Assembly (NCBI RefSeq): GCF_022664465.1
Contig: NZ_JAKREV010000010.1
Span: 1 to 53,963 of the forward strand
Direction of reading: 5' to 3'
From: Sphingomonas hankookensis
GTDB taxonomy: Bacteria; Pseudomonadota; Alphaproteobacteria; Sphingomonadales; Sphingomonadaceae
Length of the DNA: 53,963 bases
Below, piece by piece: positions 25,459 through 34,574 of this stretch. The translations under genes were made by a program, and so were the position numbers. Each line of letters begins with the position of its first letter. Within the stretch, counting starts at the first letter, position 1. The notes under the pieces are model-generated. The model saw only the letters and a program-made list of their open reading frames with translations, did no database searches and was not told the DNA's origin.

Positions 25459-27002
25459 GCTGCAGATCCTTCTATTGGGGATGGGAGGGGGGTGTAGTCG
25501 CCGGACACGAGCAGGCGCCGCAGCAGCTTACCGACGGGCGATTTCGGGATCTCGCGCACGAACACGAAGGCGCGCGGGCGCTTGAAATTGGCAAGGCTCG
25601 AGTTGGCGCAATAGGCGTCGAGTTCCTCGGCGGTCACGGGGGCGGACGGCGTGACGAAGGCTGTGATCGCCTTGCCCCATCGCTCGTCGGGCAGCCCCAC
25701 GACCGCCACCTCGGATACGGCGGGATGGAGCGACAACAGGCTCTCGACCTCGACCGGGGACACGTTCTCGCCGCCCGAGATGATCATGTCGTCGAGGCGC
25801 CCGGTCACGAACAGGTCGCCGTCAGCGTCGTAATATCCGGTGTCCGAACTGAAGAACCAGCCGTCCTTCAGCGATCGTTCGTCGGCCTCGGGCCGGCGCC
25901 AATAGCCCTCGAACGCCTCGTCACCCGCCAGCGTGGCGATGATCTGACCTTCGACACCGCGTCCGACGATCTGGTCGGGATCCTCGCCGTCGAGAGCGAC
26001 GACGCGGATCATCTGGTTGATCCCCGACTTGCCAGCGCTCCCCGGCTTGCGGCGCGCATCCTGGTCGATCGTGCAGGTGTAGATCTCCGACGATCCGTAG
26101 TGATTGACGAAGAGTTCAGGCTTGAACGCGGCGTCGATCATCTTGAGCAAGCCGTCGGTCATCGGCGCACCCGCGAACCCCAGCTTACGCGCAGACGCCA
26201 CACGCTCGGGCGCGAAATCGGGGTGGTTGACGATGTCGTGATAGAGAGTCGGGACAAGATAGAGGTTCTCGATCCGCTCCTGCTCGATCAGCCGGATCGC
26301 CTCGCCCGCATCGAATTTTGGCATGCACACGAAGGTGCCGTTGGTGATCGCGCAGGCCAGCAGCGAGCGCACGCCCATCGTGTGATAGAGCGGCATCACG
26401 CCCAGCGTGCGCTCGCCATAGCCGTACAGGTTTTGCGCGACATGCGCGATCGCGGCGGCGCGTTCAGCGCGCTGGCGGCGAGGCACGCCCTTGGGCTTGG
26501 AGGTCGTGCCTGAGGTATAGAGCATCAGCGACCAGGCCTCGGCATCGACCCTGGGCTTGGCGGGAGCACCGCCGCCCGCCAGCAGGTCGGCGAACCGCAG
26601 TTCGCCGGGCCGCGCGTCGTCAAGGCTGATGCGGATGATCGATCCGTCGAGCCCCGCCGCCGCGACCGCCTTGGCCGGAAAATCCTCGTACACGATCGCA
26701 CGCGCTTCCGAATCGTGGACGGTGTAGCTCACCTCGTCTGATTTGGCGCGCCAGTTGATCGGCGTCAGGATGATGCCTGCGAACTGGCAGGCCCAATGCA
26801 GCGTCGCCGCCTGCCACCGGTTGCGCAGCACGCTGACGAGGTGGTCGCCCCGCTTCAGCCCGATATCGTCGAGCGCGGTGACCAGCGCGGAGATGCGGAC
26901 GTACCATCGCGCATAGCTCAGCCGGACATCGCCATCGACGACCGCGAGCGCATCGGGATCGCGTTCGAGCGCGGCGAGATAGGTTGTGCCGAGGTCAAGC
27001 AT
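25455..27002 (-). CDS. hmfD: AMP-dependent acyl-CoA ligase, probable 2-furoyl-CoA synthetase
   Basis: A 515-residue ANL-family ligase. The P-loop YTSGTTSKPKG is at 162-172, a YGSSE motif for adenine binding follows, then GRLDDMIISGGENVSPVEVE at the domain hinge and the C-terminal catalytic Lys region KSPVGKLLRR. It is related to benzoate and 4-chlorobenzoate CoA ligases. In the hmf scheme HmfD activates 2-furoate to furoyl-CoA. The start at 27002 overlaps the end of the [2Fe-2S] gene by 8 bp; the frame stays open upstream but that part is antisense-like composition inside another gene. Confidence 0.78.
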   Translation of the reverse strand: MLDLGTTYLAALERDPDALAVVDGDVRLSYARWYVRISALVTALDDIGLKRGDHLVSVLRNRWQAATLHWACQFAGIILTPINWRAKSDEVSYTVHDSEARAIVYEDFPAKAVAAAGLDGSIIRISLDDARPGELRFADLLAGGGAPAKPRVDAEAWSLMLYTSGTTSKPKGVPRRQRAERAAAIAHVAQNLYGYGERTLGVMPLYHTMGVRSLLACAITNGTFVCMPKFDAGEAIRLIEQERIENLYLVPTLYHDIVNHPDFAPERVASARKLGFAGAPMTDGLLKMIDAAFKPELFVNHYGSSEIYTCTIDQDARRKPGSAGKSGINQMIRVVALDGEDPDQIVGRGVEGQIIATLAGDEAFEGYWRRPEADERSLKDGWFFSSDTGYYDADGDLFVTGRLDDMIISGGENVSPVEVESLLSLHPAVSEVAVVGLPDERWGKAITAFVTPSAPVTAEELDAYCANSSLANFKRPRAFVFVREIPKSPVGKLLRRLLVSGDYTPLPSPIEGSAA

Positions 27003-27546
27003 GGACGTCCTCTTCGGGCATGGTGTCGTCAGGATGCGCGACCGCGCCGCGCGCCAGCAGCGTCGCCTGGGCGGCGAGCGCTGCCTTGATGATGGGTGCG
27101 TAGCCGGTGCAGCGGCACAGATGGCCCGACAGCATCTCACGGATATGCGTTTCGCTCGCATGCGGATCGTCGCGAAACAACGCATCGAGCGTGACGAGGA
27201 ACCCCGGCGTACAGAAGCCGCACTGCAATCCGTGATGCTCGCGGAACGCCTCCTGCAGGATCGACAGCGTCGCACCCCCATCGGGCGACAGCCCCTCGAC
27301 GGTGCGCACGTCGGCACCTTCGGTCTGGACCGCCAGCGCCAGGCAAGCACGCGCGAGCCCGCCATCGATCTGCACCGTGCACGCCCCGCATACGCCGTGC
27401 TCGCAACCGAGATGTGTGCCGGTCGCGCCGATCTCATGGCGCAGGAAATCGCTCAGGAGCATGCGCGGCTCGGCTTGCCCCGACACGGGCCTGCCGTTGA
27501 GCGTGAAGGCCACACGGTGACGGGTATCGGCATTCAGGCGCGGCAT
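26995..27546 (-). CDS. hmfC: [2Fe-2S] subunit of molybdenum hydroxylase
   Basis: A 183-residue small subunit of the xanthine-dehydrogenase family. Two iron-sulfur clusters are visible: the plant-type ferredoxin set Cys48, Cys53, Cys56, Cys68 (GCEHGVCGACTV) and the helical-domain set Cys109, Cys112, Cys144, Cys146 (CGFCTPG and CRCTGY). It passes electrons from the Mo centre to the FAD subunit. The ATG at 27546 follows GGAGGCC; upstream codons belong to the FAD subunit. In the hmf model it is part of 2-furoyl-CoA dehydrogenase. Confidence 0.88.
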   Translation of the reverse strand: MPRLNADTRHRVAFTLNGRPVSGQAEPRMLLSDFLRHEIGATGTHLGCEHGVCGACTVQIDGGLARACLALAVQTEGADVRTVEGLSPDGGATLSILQEAFREHHGLQCGFCTPGFLVTLDALFRDDPHASETHIREMLSGHLCRCTGYAPIIKAALAAQATLLARGAVAHPDDTMPEEDVHA

Positions 27547-28361
27547 GATGCGGCCTCCTCGATGGTCTGTCGTCCCAGCTGGCGAACGAGATCGCGGCGA
27601 TAGCGACCGGTGGCATGGAGATCGTCGCGCGCGTCCAGGTCCCAAGCGAACTGGTTGAGCGCGTCGGCAAAGGCGGGATCGGCCGGCAGCGGCAATTCGC
27701 GGCGTACCGGCATGTCGGCGACGCCACCGATCCCCAGCACGGTCTTCGCCGCGTCGACAACGGCGGCGCAGGCGACGATCGCGAAGTCGCCGTGCCGGCG
27801 CCCGATCTCGCGAAACGCATAGCCGGTGCCTGGTACCGCGACGGGGAACGACACCGCCTCGATCAGCTCGTCGTCGCCCTTCTGCGTCGCCATCATGCCG
27901 GTGGTGAAGGCATTGGCCGCGAGCACGCGACGCTTCTTGCGATTACGCAGATGCACGCTGCCGCCGAGCGTCAGCAATGCCAGCGGCAGCTCGCCCGATG
28001 GATCGGCATGCGCGATCGACCCGCACACCGTGCCACGCGCGCGGGTCTGCGCATGGCCGACCCAGGCAAGCGCGGCGGCGAGCATCGGCTGGCGCGCCTT
28101 CAGGTCGACGTGCCGCTCGAGCACCGCCTGGCGCACGCCAGCCCCGATCCGGATCGTCCTGCCGTCGTCGTCGATGCGCCCGAACTCGGCGACGTGCATC
28201 ACGTCTACGAGCAGCTTGGGCCGCGCCAGCCTCATGTTGAGCATCGGGAACAGCGATTGCCCCCCCGCCAGGATGCGCGCATCGCCACCCTCCTGATGCA
28301 GCGCCTCCAGCGCCTCGGCGGCATCGCCTGCGCGCAGATAGTCGAATGCTGCAGGCTTCAT
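27534..28361 (-). CDS. hmfB: FAD subunit of molybdenum hydroxylase
   Basis: A 275-residue CoxM-type medium subunit. It starts MKPAAFDYLRAGDAAEAL, has the FAD-binding AGGQSLFPMLNMRL loop at about 32-45 and the second loop GTVCGSIAHADPSGELP. The C-terminal CO-dehydrogenase-flavoprotein domain follows. It overlaps the small subunit by 13 bp and the large subunit by an ATGA, so the three are co-translated. Role: take electrons from the iron-sulfur subunit and pass them to an acceptor. Confidence 0.85.
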   Translation of the reverse strand: MKPAAFDYLRAGDAAEALEALHQEGGDARILAGGQSLFPMLNMRLARPKLLVDVMHVAEFGRIDDDGRTIRIGAGVRQAVLERHVDLKARQPMLAAALAWVGHAQTRARGTVCGSIAHADPSGELPLALLTLGGSVHLRNRKKRRVLAANAFTTGMMATQKGDDELIEAVSFPVAVPGTGYAFREIGRRHGDFAIVACAAVVDAAKTVLGIGGVADMPVRRELPLPADPAFADALNQFAWDLDARDDLHATGRYRRDLVRQLGRQTIEEAASCRA

Positions 28362-31342
28362 GCACCGACTCCCAGCATCGCGAACAGCCGCTTGAACGCC
28401 GCTGGCAGGCGAATGCGCCCGCCGGTCTTCCCGCCCGCCTTGCGCGCGAGCGCGTCGAAGAACTGGCCGATCACGACGCGTGCGGCGCCGTCGAGCAGGC
28501 GCCCGCCGATCGAAGCGACCTTGCCGCCGACCGCCGCTTCGTAGGTATACGTGATGGTCGTCTTGCCGGCTTCCTCGGTCAGCGTCACGCGACCGCTGCC
28601 ATGGCCCGATCCGAGCGCGCCCTCGGTCCCACCCGACAGCGTTACCGATTCGGGCTCATTCAGATCGGTGAGACTGATCGCCGCCGAATAGCGCCCCTTC
28701 ACCGGCCCGATGCCGAGCGTCACGTCGGCGCGGAATTCGGTGTCCGATACCTTCTCGACGCCGTGCGCGCCGGGGATGATCGACATCAGCGCCTGGGGAT
28801 CGAGCAGCATGTCCCAGATCTTCTGACGCGGCGCCTCCACCACGGCCTTGCCCTGTCCGGTCAGCATGCGTTCGCCCGGCTTGCCCATAGTGGACTTCGC
28901 CTTGGGCGCGGGCGGATTGCGCGGCTCCGGTTCGATCCCGTGGACATGCTCGGCGAGCTTGGCCGGCAGGATGGGCAGCGTGATGTCGGCGATCCCCAGC
29001 GCATCGGCGACCGCGTTGGCGATGCACACCGGCGTCGACATGCAATTGCCCTCGCCCACGCCCTTGGCGCCCAGCGGCGTGAATGGCGACGGGCTCTCGT
29101 GATGCAGGATCCGCAGCGCCGGCGTTTCCATGATCGTCGGGATCAGATAGTCGGCCAGGGTGCCCGACAGCAGTCCGCCGTCGGGGGCATAGCTGCTTTC
29201 CTCGTAGAGGGCGGCACCCAGAGCGTGCGCGAAACCGCCCGTTACCTGCCCCTCGACCATGCCGGGATGCAGGATCTTCCCACAGTCGTGCATCGTGACG
29301 TAGCGGTCGATCTTCACCTCGCAGGTGACGCGATCGATCTCGACCGCGCAGATGTCGAAGATGAAGCCGTGGCAGAGCGACGAATTGATCAGGTCGTCAC
29401 CGGTCGGCGCAGTCAGTTCGGGCGGCGTCCAGAAGGCGGTCTCGCGGATCGCGTGATCGACGCCCTGCGGCAAATCGGCGGGCGCCCAGTGGCTCGCCGA
29501 CGCGACCCGCCCAAACGCCAGCGACGTGGCGGGATCGCCCGCATGCACGCGCCCTCCGGCAAAGACGATGTCCTCCAGTTCGGCGTTCAACTGCTTGGCG
29601 GCGATCGCGGCCAGCTTGGCGCGCAGCCTCATCGCCGCAATCTGCGCCGCCCCTGCGACTGCAGCCGCGAAGCGGCTCGAATAGTTTCCCGATGCGATCG
29701 ACCACGCGTCCTTCGCGGTGTCGAGCTCGGTCGCCACCGCGATGTCCGACGGCTTCAGTCCGAACGCGTCGGCGACCACCTGCGACAGGACCGTGCGATG
29801 CCCCTGCCCCTGCGGCACCGATGCGACATGGATGGTCACCGATCCGACCGCGTCCAGGCTGATCGTCGCGGTCGCCTGCGCGCCGTTCTTCGCGCCCGCC
29901 TTCGCGCGCTGGTCAGGCGTCAGGACCGCCGTGATATAGCCCATGTTCGACACGCTCGGCTCGACCACCGCGGCATAGCCGATGCCGTACAGCCGCCCCT
30001 CGGCACGCGCGGCGTCGCGCCTCGCCTTCAACTCCTCGAGCCCGCCCTGGGCGATCGCCGTCGCAAGCGCGGCCTGATAATCGCCGCTGTCGTACAGCGC
30101 GCCCGACGCGGTCCGGTAGGGAAACTCGCCGGCGGGAATGAAATTCCGCCGGATTACATCGACGGGATCGATATCTAGTTCGACCGCGATACGCTGCATC
30201 AGCCGTTCGAGCGCATAATAGACCTGCGGTCCGCCAAACCCGCGATTGAGCCCGGTCGGCATCTTGTTGGTCAACACCACACGGTTGCGGATCGCAACGT
30301 TGCGGATCGCATAGGCGCCGGTCATGTTGCCGTGCATGCGATAGAGCGTGGCAGGCTCGGGCGCGCGCAGATGCGCCCCAGTGTCCTCGATCTGGTCCCA
30401 GGATAAGGCCGTGATCCGCCCGTCCGTCTCGACCGCCGCCGCCAGGGTCGTAACGCGATTCGTCGCGACGGTCGACGCCATCAGATGTTCGAGCCGATCC
30501 TCGACCCACTTCACCGGACGCCCGGCGACACGCGCGGCGATGCCGATCAGCACGACATAGGGAAATATGGCCTGCTTGATGCCGAAGCTGCCGCCGCTGT
30601 CGCCAGGCGTGCGCAGCCGCAGCCGGTTACCCGGCACGTTCAGCGCGCGCGCCATCACCGCATGGATGCTGAACGGCCCCTGGAAATTCGCCAGCACGTC
30701 ATAGGCGTCGGCACCGGGGTCATATTCGGCGACTATGCCATAGGTCTCGATCGGCGTGCAGGCGCTGCGCGGGAACTTGACGTCGATGCCGATCCGGTGC
30801 GGCGCGGCGGCAAACGCGGCGTCAGGATCGCCGTACGTGAAGCGCCGCTCGTTCGCGAGGTTGCCTTTGAGCCCTTCGTGCAGCACCGGCGCATCGTCCG
30901 CGAGCGCCTCCTCGGGATCGATGACCGCCGCCAGCGTCTCGTATCTGACGGCGATCAGGTCGAGCGCGTCTTCGGCGACATAGCGGTCGAGTGCGACGAC
31001 GACCGCGACCGGCTCACCATAATAGCGCACTTTGTCGATCGCGAGCGGCCAGCATTCGACCGGTATCTTAAGCCCCACGACGAGGCTCGAGCCGTATCGC
31101 TGCACCTCCTCCGCAGTAATCACCGCGAACACGCCCGGTAGAGCGCGCGCGCGCGCGGCGTCGATCCCGAGGATGTTCGCATGCCCGTGCGGCGAGCGGA
31201 GGATCGCCGCATGCGCGGTCCCAGGCTTGACGCCCAGATCGTCGATATAGCGTCCTCGCCCCGTCAACAGCGCGGCATCCTCGACGCGCGGCAGCGACTT
31301 GCCGACCCAATTATCCGTCTTTGGCCGATCGATCACGTTCAC
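28358..31342 (-). CDS. hmfA: Molybdenum-binding large subunit with a C-terminal CoxG-like domain
   Basis: A 994-residue protein. The first 790 or so residues form the aldehyde-oxidase/xanthine-dehydrogenase large subunit: GKSLPRVEDAALLTGRGRYIDD at the start, GLNRGFGGPQVYYALER at the cofactor, VPQGQGHRT, and the late AKGVGEGN carrying the catalytic Glu. The CO-dehydrogenase active-site Cys loop is absent, so it is not a CO dehydrogenase. From about 820, after a Pro/Lys linker, comes a CoxG/SRPBCC domain (GQGKAVVEAPRQKIWDMLLD to the end). In the hmf model it hydroxylates furoyl-CoA at C5. ATGA overlaps both neighbours. Confidence 0.78.
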   Translation of the reverse strand: MNVIDRPKTDNWVGKSLPRVEDAALLTGRGRYIDDLGVKPGTAHAAILRSPHGHANILGIDAARARALPGVFAVITAEEVQRYGSSLVVGLKIPVECWPLAIDKVRYYGEPVAVVVALDRYVAEDALDLIAVRYETLAAVIDPEEALADDAPVLHEGLKGNLANERRFTYGDPDAAFAAAPHRIGIDVKFPRSACTPIETYGIVAEYDPGADAYDVLANFQGPFSIHAVMARALNVPGNRLRLRTPGDSGGSFGIKQAIFPYVVLIGIAARVAGRPVKWVEDRLEHLMASTVATNRVTTLAAAVETDGRITALSWDQIEDTGAHLRAPEPATLYRMHGNMTGAYAIRNVAIRNRVVLTNKMPTGLNRGFGGPQVYYALERLMQRIAVELDIDPVDVIRRNFIPAGEFPYRTASGALYDSGDYQAALATAIAQGGLEELKARRDAARAEGRLYGIGYAAVVEPSVSNMGYITAVLTPDQRAKAGAKNGAQATATISLDAVGSVTIHVASVPQGQGHRTVLSQVVADAFGLKPSDIAVATELDTAKDAWSIASGNYSSRFAAAVAGAAQIAAMRLRAKLAAIAAKQLNAELEDIVFAGGRVHAGDPATSLAFGRVASASHWAPADLPQGVDHAIRETAFWTPPELTAPTGDDLINSSLCHGFIFDICAVEIDRVTCEVKIDRYVTMHDCGKILHPGMVEGQVTGGFAHALGAALYEESSYAPDGGLLSGTLADYLIPTIMETPALRILHHESPSPFTPLGAKGVGEGNCMSTPVCIANAVADALGIADITLPILPAKLAEHVHGIEPEPRNPPAPKAKSTMGKPGERMLTGQGKAVVEAPRQKIWDMLLDPQALMSIIPGAHGVEKVSDTEFRADVTLGIGPVKGRYSAAISLTDLNEPESVTLSGGTEGALGSGHGSGRVTLTEEAGKTTITYTYEAAVGGKVASIGGRLLDGAARVVIGQFFDALARKAGGKTGGRIRLPAAFKRLFAMLGVGA

Positions 31343-32682
31343 GTGGCGAGCCTTCCCTTAGTTTCGGGGGCGACGAGGCCGCCGACCAGATAGAGCGCGC
31401 AGGCACCGGCCAGGAAAATCGCTAGGCTTTGCGGGATGTCGGCGGGCGTCGCCGAGGCGAGCGAGACGAAGGTCGGCATGATTCCGCCGATCGCGAAGCC
31501 GACGTTCCACGACAATCCCGTGCCGGTCGAGCGGATTTCGGTCGGGAAGCGCTCGTTGAGGAAGATCATAAGCGGCGCAAACCCCGCCGAGCCGAGGAAG
31601 CTGATCGCCAGCGCATAGGCGGTGACAGCCCCGCCGGTCGCGCTGCCGAGGTTGAGGATCAGGAAGGGCAGCGCCAGCAGGCAGACGACACCGATGGCCA
31701 GGAACGCCTTCTTGCGCCCGATATGCTGGCTGAGTTCGCCGAGCCCGATCGACGAGATCGCACCGGCCACGCTGCCCATCAGCATGATCGAAGAGGCCGC
31801 CGGACCGGACAGCCCGTTCACCAGCTTCAGATAAGTCGGCAGATAACCAGCAGTCAGATAATAGCTCGCTCCCGCGCCGGTGCTGAGCAGCAGGTTGACC
31901 AGGAAGCGCTTGCGATAGTCGGGGTTCGCCATCAGCGTCTTGAGCGGCGACGGACCGACGATCTCCTTCTCGGCGCGCGCCTTCGCCGCCTTGGCCTCCT
32001 GCGCCTCGCGGAAGTGCGGCGATTCGACGAGACCGCGGAACAGGATCAGCCCGATAACCGAGGTGATCAGCCCGCAGAAGAACATGAATCGCCAGCCGGT
32101 CTCGTTGAAGCTGTCGCCGGGGAACACATAAGACACGCCCATGAACGCGATGGAAGCAAGCAGCGTTCCAATCGCCGCGCCGCCACCGCCGATCGTACCG
32201 CTCATCATGCCGCGCCAGCGCTCGGGCACCGATTCCGTGCCGATGACGTGCGTAGAGGCGACGACGCCCCCGACGAAGATGCCCTGCACGAGGCGCAGCA
32301 GCAAGAACAGGATCGTCGCCCAGATCCCGATCATCTCGACCGTCGGCAACAGGCCGAACGCCGCGGTGGCGATGCCTACGCCGGCGACCGCGAGGATCAT
32401 CGCGCCCTTGCGTCCATGCCTATCGGCATAGGATCCGAACAATGCCGACCCCAGCGGCCGCATCAGCAACGTAACCGCAAAGGCGGCATAGGCGCCTGCA
32501 AGCGACAGCATGGGTTCGTGCGACGGGAAGAAATGCTTGCCCACCGCCGGCGCGACGTACAGCAGGATGAAGAGGTCGAACAGGTCGAGCCCCCATCCAA
32601 AGCACGATGCGATCACGGCGCGCATACTCGTCTGCGAACCCGTCGCCTTGCCCTCTTCCACAGTCATGGTTGCGTCCATCAT
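31339..32682 (-). CDS. MFS transporter (metabolite:H+ symporter type), probable furan-acid uptake
   Basis: A 447-residue major facilitator with 12 predicted helices. The loop 2-3 motif SYADRHGRKGAM, the RLVQGIFVGG helix and ESVPERWRGMMSG are typical of the sugar-porter-fold metabolite:H+ symporters that take up aromatic acids. It is the first gene of the minus-strand operon and overlaps hmfA by ATGA. Described hmf clusters also carry an MFS gene (hmfT), so uptake of furoate or furandicarboxylate is inferred. ATG at 32682 follows GAGAGGAT; the ATG at 32679 is nearly as good. Confidence 0.85.
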   Translation of the reverse strand: MMDATMTVEEGKATGSQTSMRAVIASCFGWGLDLFDLFILLYVAPAVGKHFFPSHEPMLSLAGAYAAFAVTLLMRPLGSALFGSYADRHGRKGAMILAVAGVGIATAAFGLLPTVEMIGIWATILFLLLRLVQGIFVGGVVASTHVIGTESVPERWRGMMSGTIGGGGAAIGTLLASIAFMGVSYVFPGDSFNETGWRFMFFCGLITSVIGLILFRGLVESPHFREAQEAKAAKARAEKEIVGPSPLKTLMANPDYRKRFLVNLLLSTGAGASYYLTAGYLPTYLKLVNGLSGPAASSIMLMGSVAGAISSIGLGELSQHIGRKKAFLAIGVVCLLALPFLILNLGSATGGAVTAYALAISFLGSAGFAPLMIFLNERFPTEIRSTGTGLSWNVGFAIGGIMPTFVSLASATPADIPQSLAIFLAGACALYLVGGLVAPETKGRLAT

Positions 32683-32785
32683 CGATCCTCTCGGCCAAGG
32701 CGGCTATTGCCGTCCCCCGTGCCCGACGCACGTCTTGGGTCGAGCAATGATCAGGCTTTATCGCTATCAAAACAAATAAGATCAG

Positions 32786-32847
32786 ATGATGCTCGGCATC
32801 ATCCCCTGTGATCGACATGGTGCCGTTCCCATCATCCGAAATGATGG
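32786..32847. promoter_or_regulatory. Two dyads in the divergent transporter-porin promoter region
   Basis: ATGATGC-TCG-GCATCAT at 32786-32802 and CCATCAT-CCGAA-ATGATGG at 32829-32847 are perfect 7-bp inverted repeats that share the core ATCAT/ATGAT. They lie between the divergent MFS and porin genes and could bind one regulator twice. The binding protein is unknown. Confidence 0.5.
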
Positions 32848-32961
32848 ATGGCATCGCATAAGCTTATTTGTCGTGATCGGTTTCGAACCATAGCCTCGCG
32901 CTTGCGAAGAGGCGGCCGGCGCGAAGACCGGAAACGACCGCCCGTTCAGTTGGAGACGATG

Positions 32962-34488
32962 ATGAAGCGCCTGCCGAAAGGGGTCGCGATCGCGGCCATG
33001 ACGATGCCGGGAATCGCCTTGGGGCAGACCCAGCCCACGCCCATCCAACAGCTTCCGGTCTCGCCCGCCGCCCCGGTCGATCAGCAGGGAATCGTTCCGG
33101 CCCCCGGTGCCGCACCCGCTGGCAGCTATCCCGAAGCAGCCTTGGGCTATGGCGCCAAGGCCGGACCACGATTCTACCTGGCACGCTGGGCAGAGGACTG
33201 GTCATTCCTGCGCGACCGGTCGAAACGCACGGGCCCTTTCGATGCGCTCAAGTTCATCCCGTTCGACGAGGGTGGCGACATCTATCTGACACTCAGCGAC
33301 GAGCAACGTCTGCGCCACGATACCATCACGAGTCCGGGCCTGCGTGCCGGGCGCGATACTAACGCGATCCTGCTGCGCAACGTCGTTGGCGCCGACCTGC
33401 ACATCGGCAAGAACTTCCGCGCCTATGGCGAGCTTGCGAGCGGCGTGCAGGAAGGCGGCTATTTTGGTGCGGTCACGCCCGTCCAGCGCAACGACCTGCT
33501 CGTCCAGCAACTCTTCGCCGAAGTGAAGGGAAATGTCGGCGGCATGAACGCCGGCATCCGCGTCGGCCGGCAGGACTTCCAGGACGGCCCGATCCAGCTG
33601 GTCAGCATCCAGGAAAACCCCAACATCCGCATCACCTTCGATGGCGTGCGCGCCTATGCGACGGGCAGGCGGGCGCGCATCGGCGTGTTCGACCTGCACT
33701 ATACCCGGCTCGGGCTCGACGCGTTTGACGATCCGACCGACAAGAGCCGGCGCTTCTCGGGCGTCACCGGCAGCGTCGTCGTCCCCACGAATGCGTTCGG
33801 CAGTTCGAAACTCTATGTCGATCCGTTCTTCTATTATCTGCGCAACCGCAACCAGCGCTGGGGCGCCACTGTGGCGCGCGAGGAACGCCGGTTCTGGGGG
33901 GTGCGGCTGTGGGGCGATATCGGACCCATCAATGTCGACGTGAGCGCCAACCATCAGTCCGGCACCTATGACGGACGTGCCGTATCGGCCTATCAAATTT
34001 TCGCCGCGCAGACCTTCGCGCTTGGCAAGCCGACCCCGACCGCCACGCGGATCGGCTGGCGGGCCGACATTAGCTCGGGGGGCGGTGCGTTCGGGACGGG
34101 CACGCTGCACAATGCCAGCCAGTTGTTCGGGACAGCCCCCTATTTCAGCTACGGCATCTTTGTCGGCCCGACCAACTATCTGGACGTCGCGCCGACCGTC
34201 AGCTTTACGCCGTTGAAGGGCGTGCGCGTCCTCACCGAGCTCGCATTCGTGTGGCGCAACGACGAACACGATGCGGTCTACAGCGGAGTCGGCAACGCCT
34301 ATGCGGGCACGCAGAACGTGGCCGGCCACGACGTCGCACAGTTGGGCCGACTAAATGCCGTCTGGTCTGCCACGCCGAATCTGTCGTTCACGCTTCGGGC
34401 AGAATATCTCCGCGCGGGGAATGTATTGACGCGCGCCGGCTATGCGGACTCGCTGTTTACCGGAGTATGGACGACCTTCCGTTTTTGA
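32962..34488 (+). CDS. Outer-membrane porin of the alginate-export type
   Basis: A 508-residue secreted beta-barrel. The N-terminus MKRLPKGVAIAAMTMPGIALG is a signal peptide likely cut before QTQP. A Pro-rich stretch follows, then YLTLSDEQRLRHD and repeated amphipathic strands with aromatic girdles (VGRQDFQDGPIQLVS, SLFTGVWTTFRF). The protein ends in Phe, the usual outer-membrane assembly signal. GGAG lies 6 bp before this ATG; an ATG at 32959 is adjacent. It is divergent from the MFS gene and probably lets the acid substrate cross the outer membrane. Confidence 0.8.
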   Translation: MKRLPKGVAIAAMTMPGIALGQTQPTPIQQLPVSPAAPVDQQGIVPAPGAAPAGSYPEAALGYGAKAGPRFYLARWAEDWSFLRDRSKRTGPFDALKFIPFDEGGDIYLTLSDEQRLRHDTITSPGLRAGRDTNAILLRNVVGADLHIGKNFRAYGELASGVQEGGYFGAVTPVQRNDLLVQQLFAEVKGNVGGMNAGIRVGRQDFQDGPIQLVSIQENPNIRITFDGVRAYATGRRARIGVFDLHYTRLGLDAFDDPTDKSRRFSGVTGSVVVPTNAFGSSKLYVDPFFYYLRNRNQRWGATVAREERRFWGVRLWGDIGPINVDVSANHQSGTYDGRAVSAYQIFAAQTFALGKPTPTATRIGWRADISSGGGAFGTGTLHNASQLFGTAPYFSYGIFVGPTNYLDVAPTVSFTPLKGVRVLTELAFVWRNDEHDAVYSGVGNAYAGTQNVAGHDVAQLGRLNAVWSATPNLSFTLRAEYLRAGNVLTRAGYADSLFTGVWTTFRF

Positions 34489-34574
34489 AAACGGATCGAT
34501 CCAAGGTCTGTCAACGCCGAGTCCGAATGCTCCGATGTGAATACCAAGCTTCAGCCTGAGTAGCCCCTAGTTTT

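Noticed and set aside
25455..27437. A 660-codon minus-strand frame including the CoA ligase
   Set aside because: The first 145 codons lie over the [2Fe-2S] subunit gene and are Arg/Ser-rich with no family match. The ligase proper begins at 27002.
30485..31141. A long plus-strand frame opposite hmfA, with several others such as 28346-30178
   Set aside because: In GC-rich DNA the strand opposite a real gene often stays open. These frames lack ribosome sites and family motifs.
28358..31342. CO dehydrogenase large subunit
   Set aside because: The CoxL active-site loop with its Cys is absent (the region reads GLNRGFGGPQVYY), and the neighbours are a CoA ligase and crotonase.
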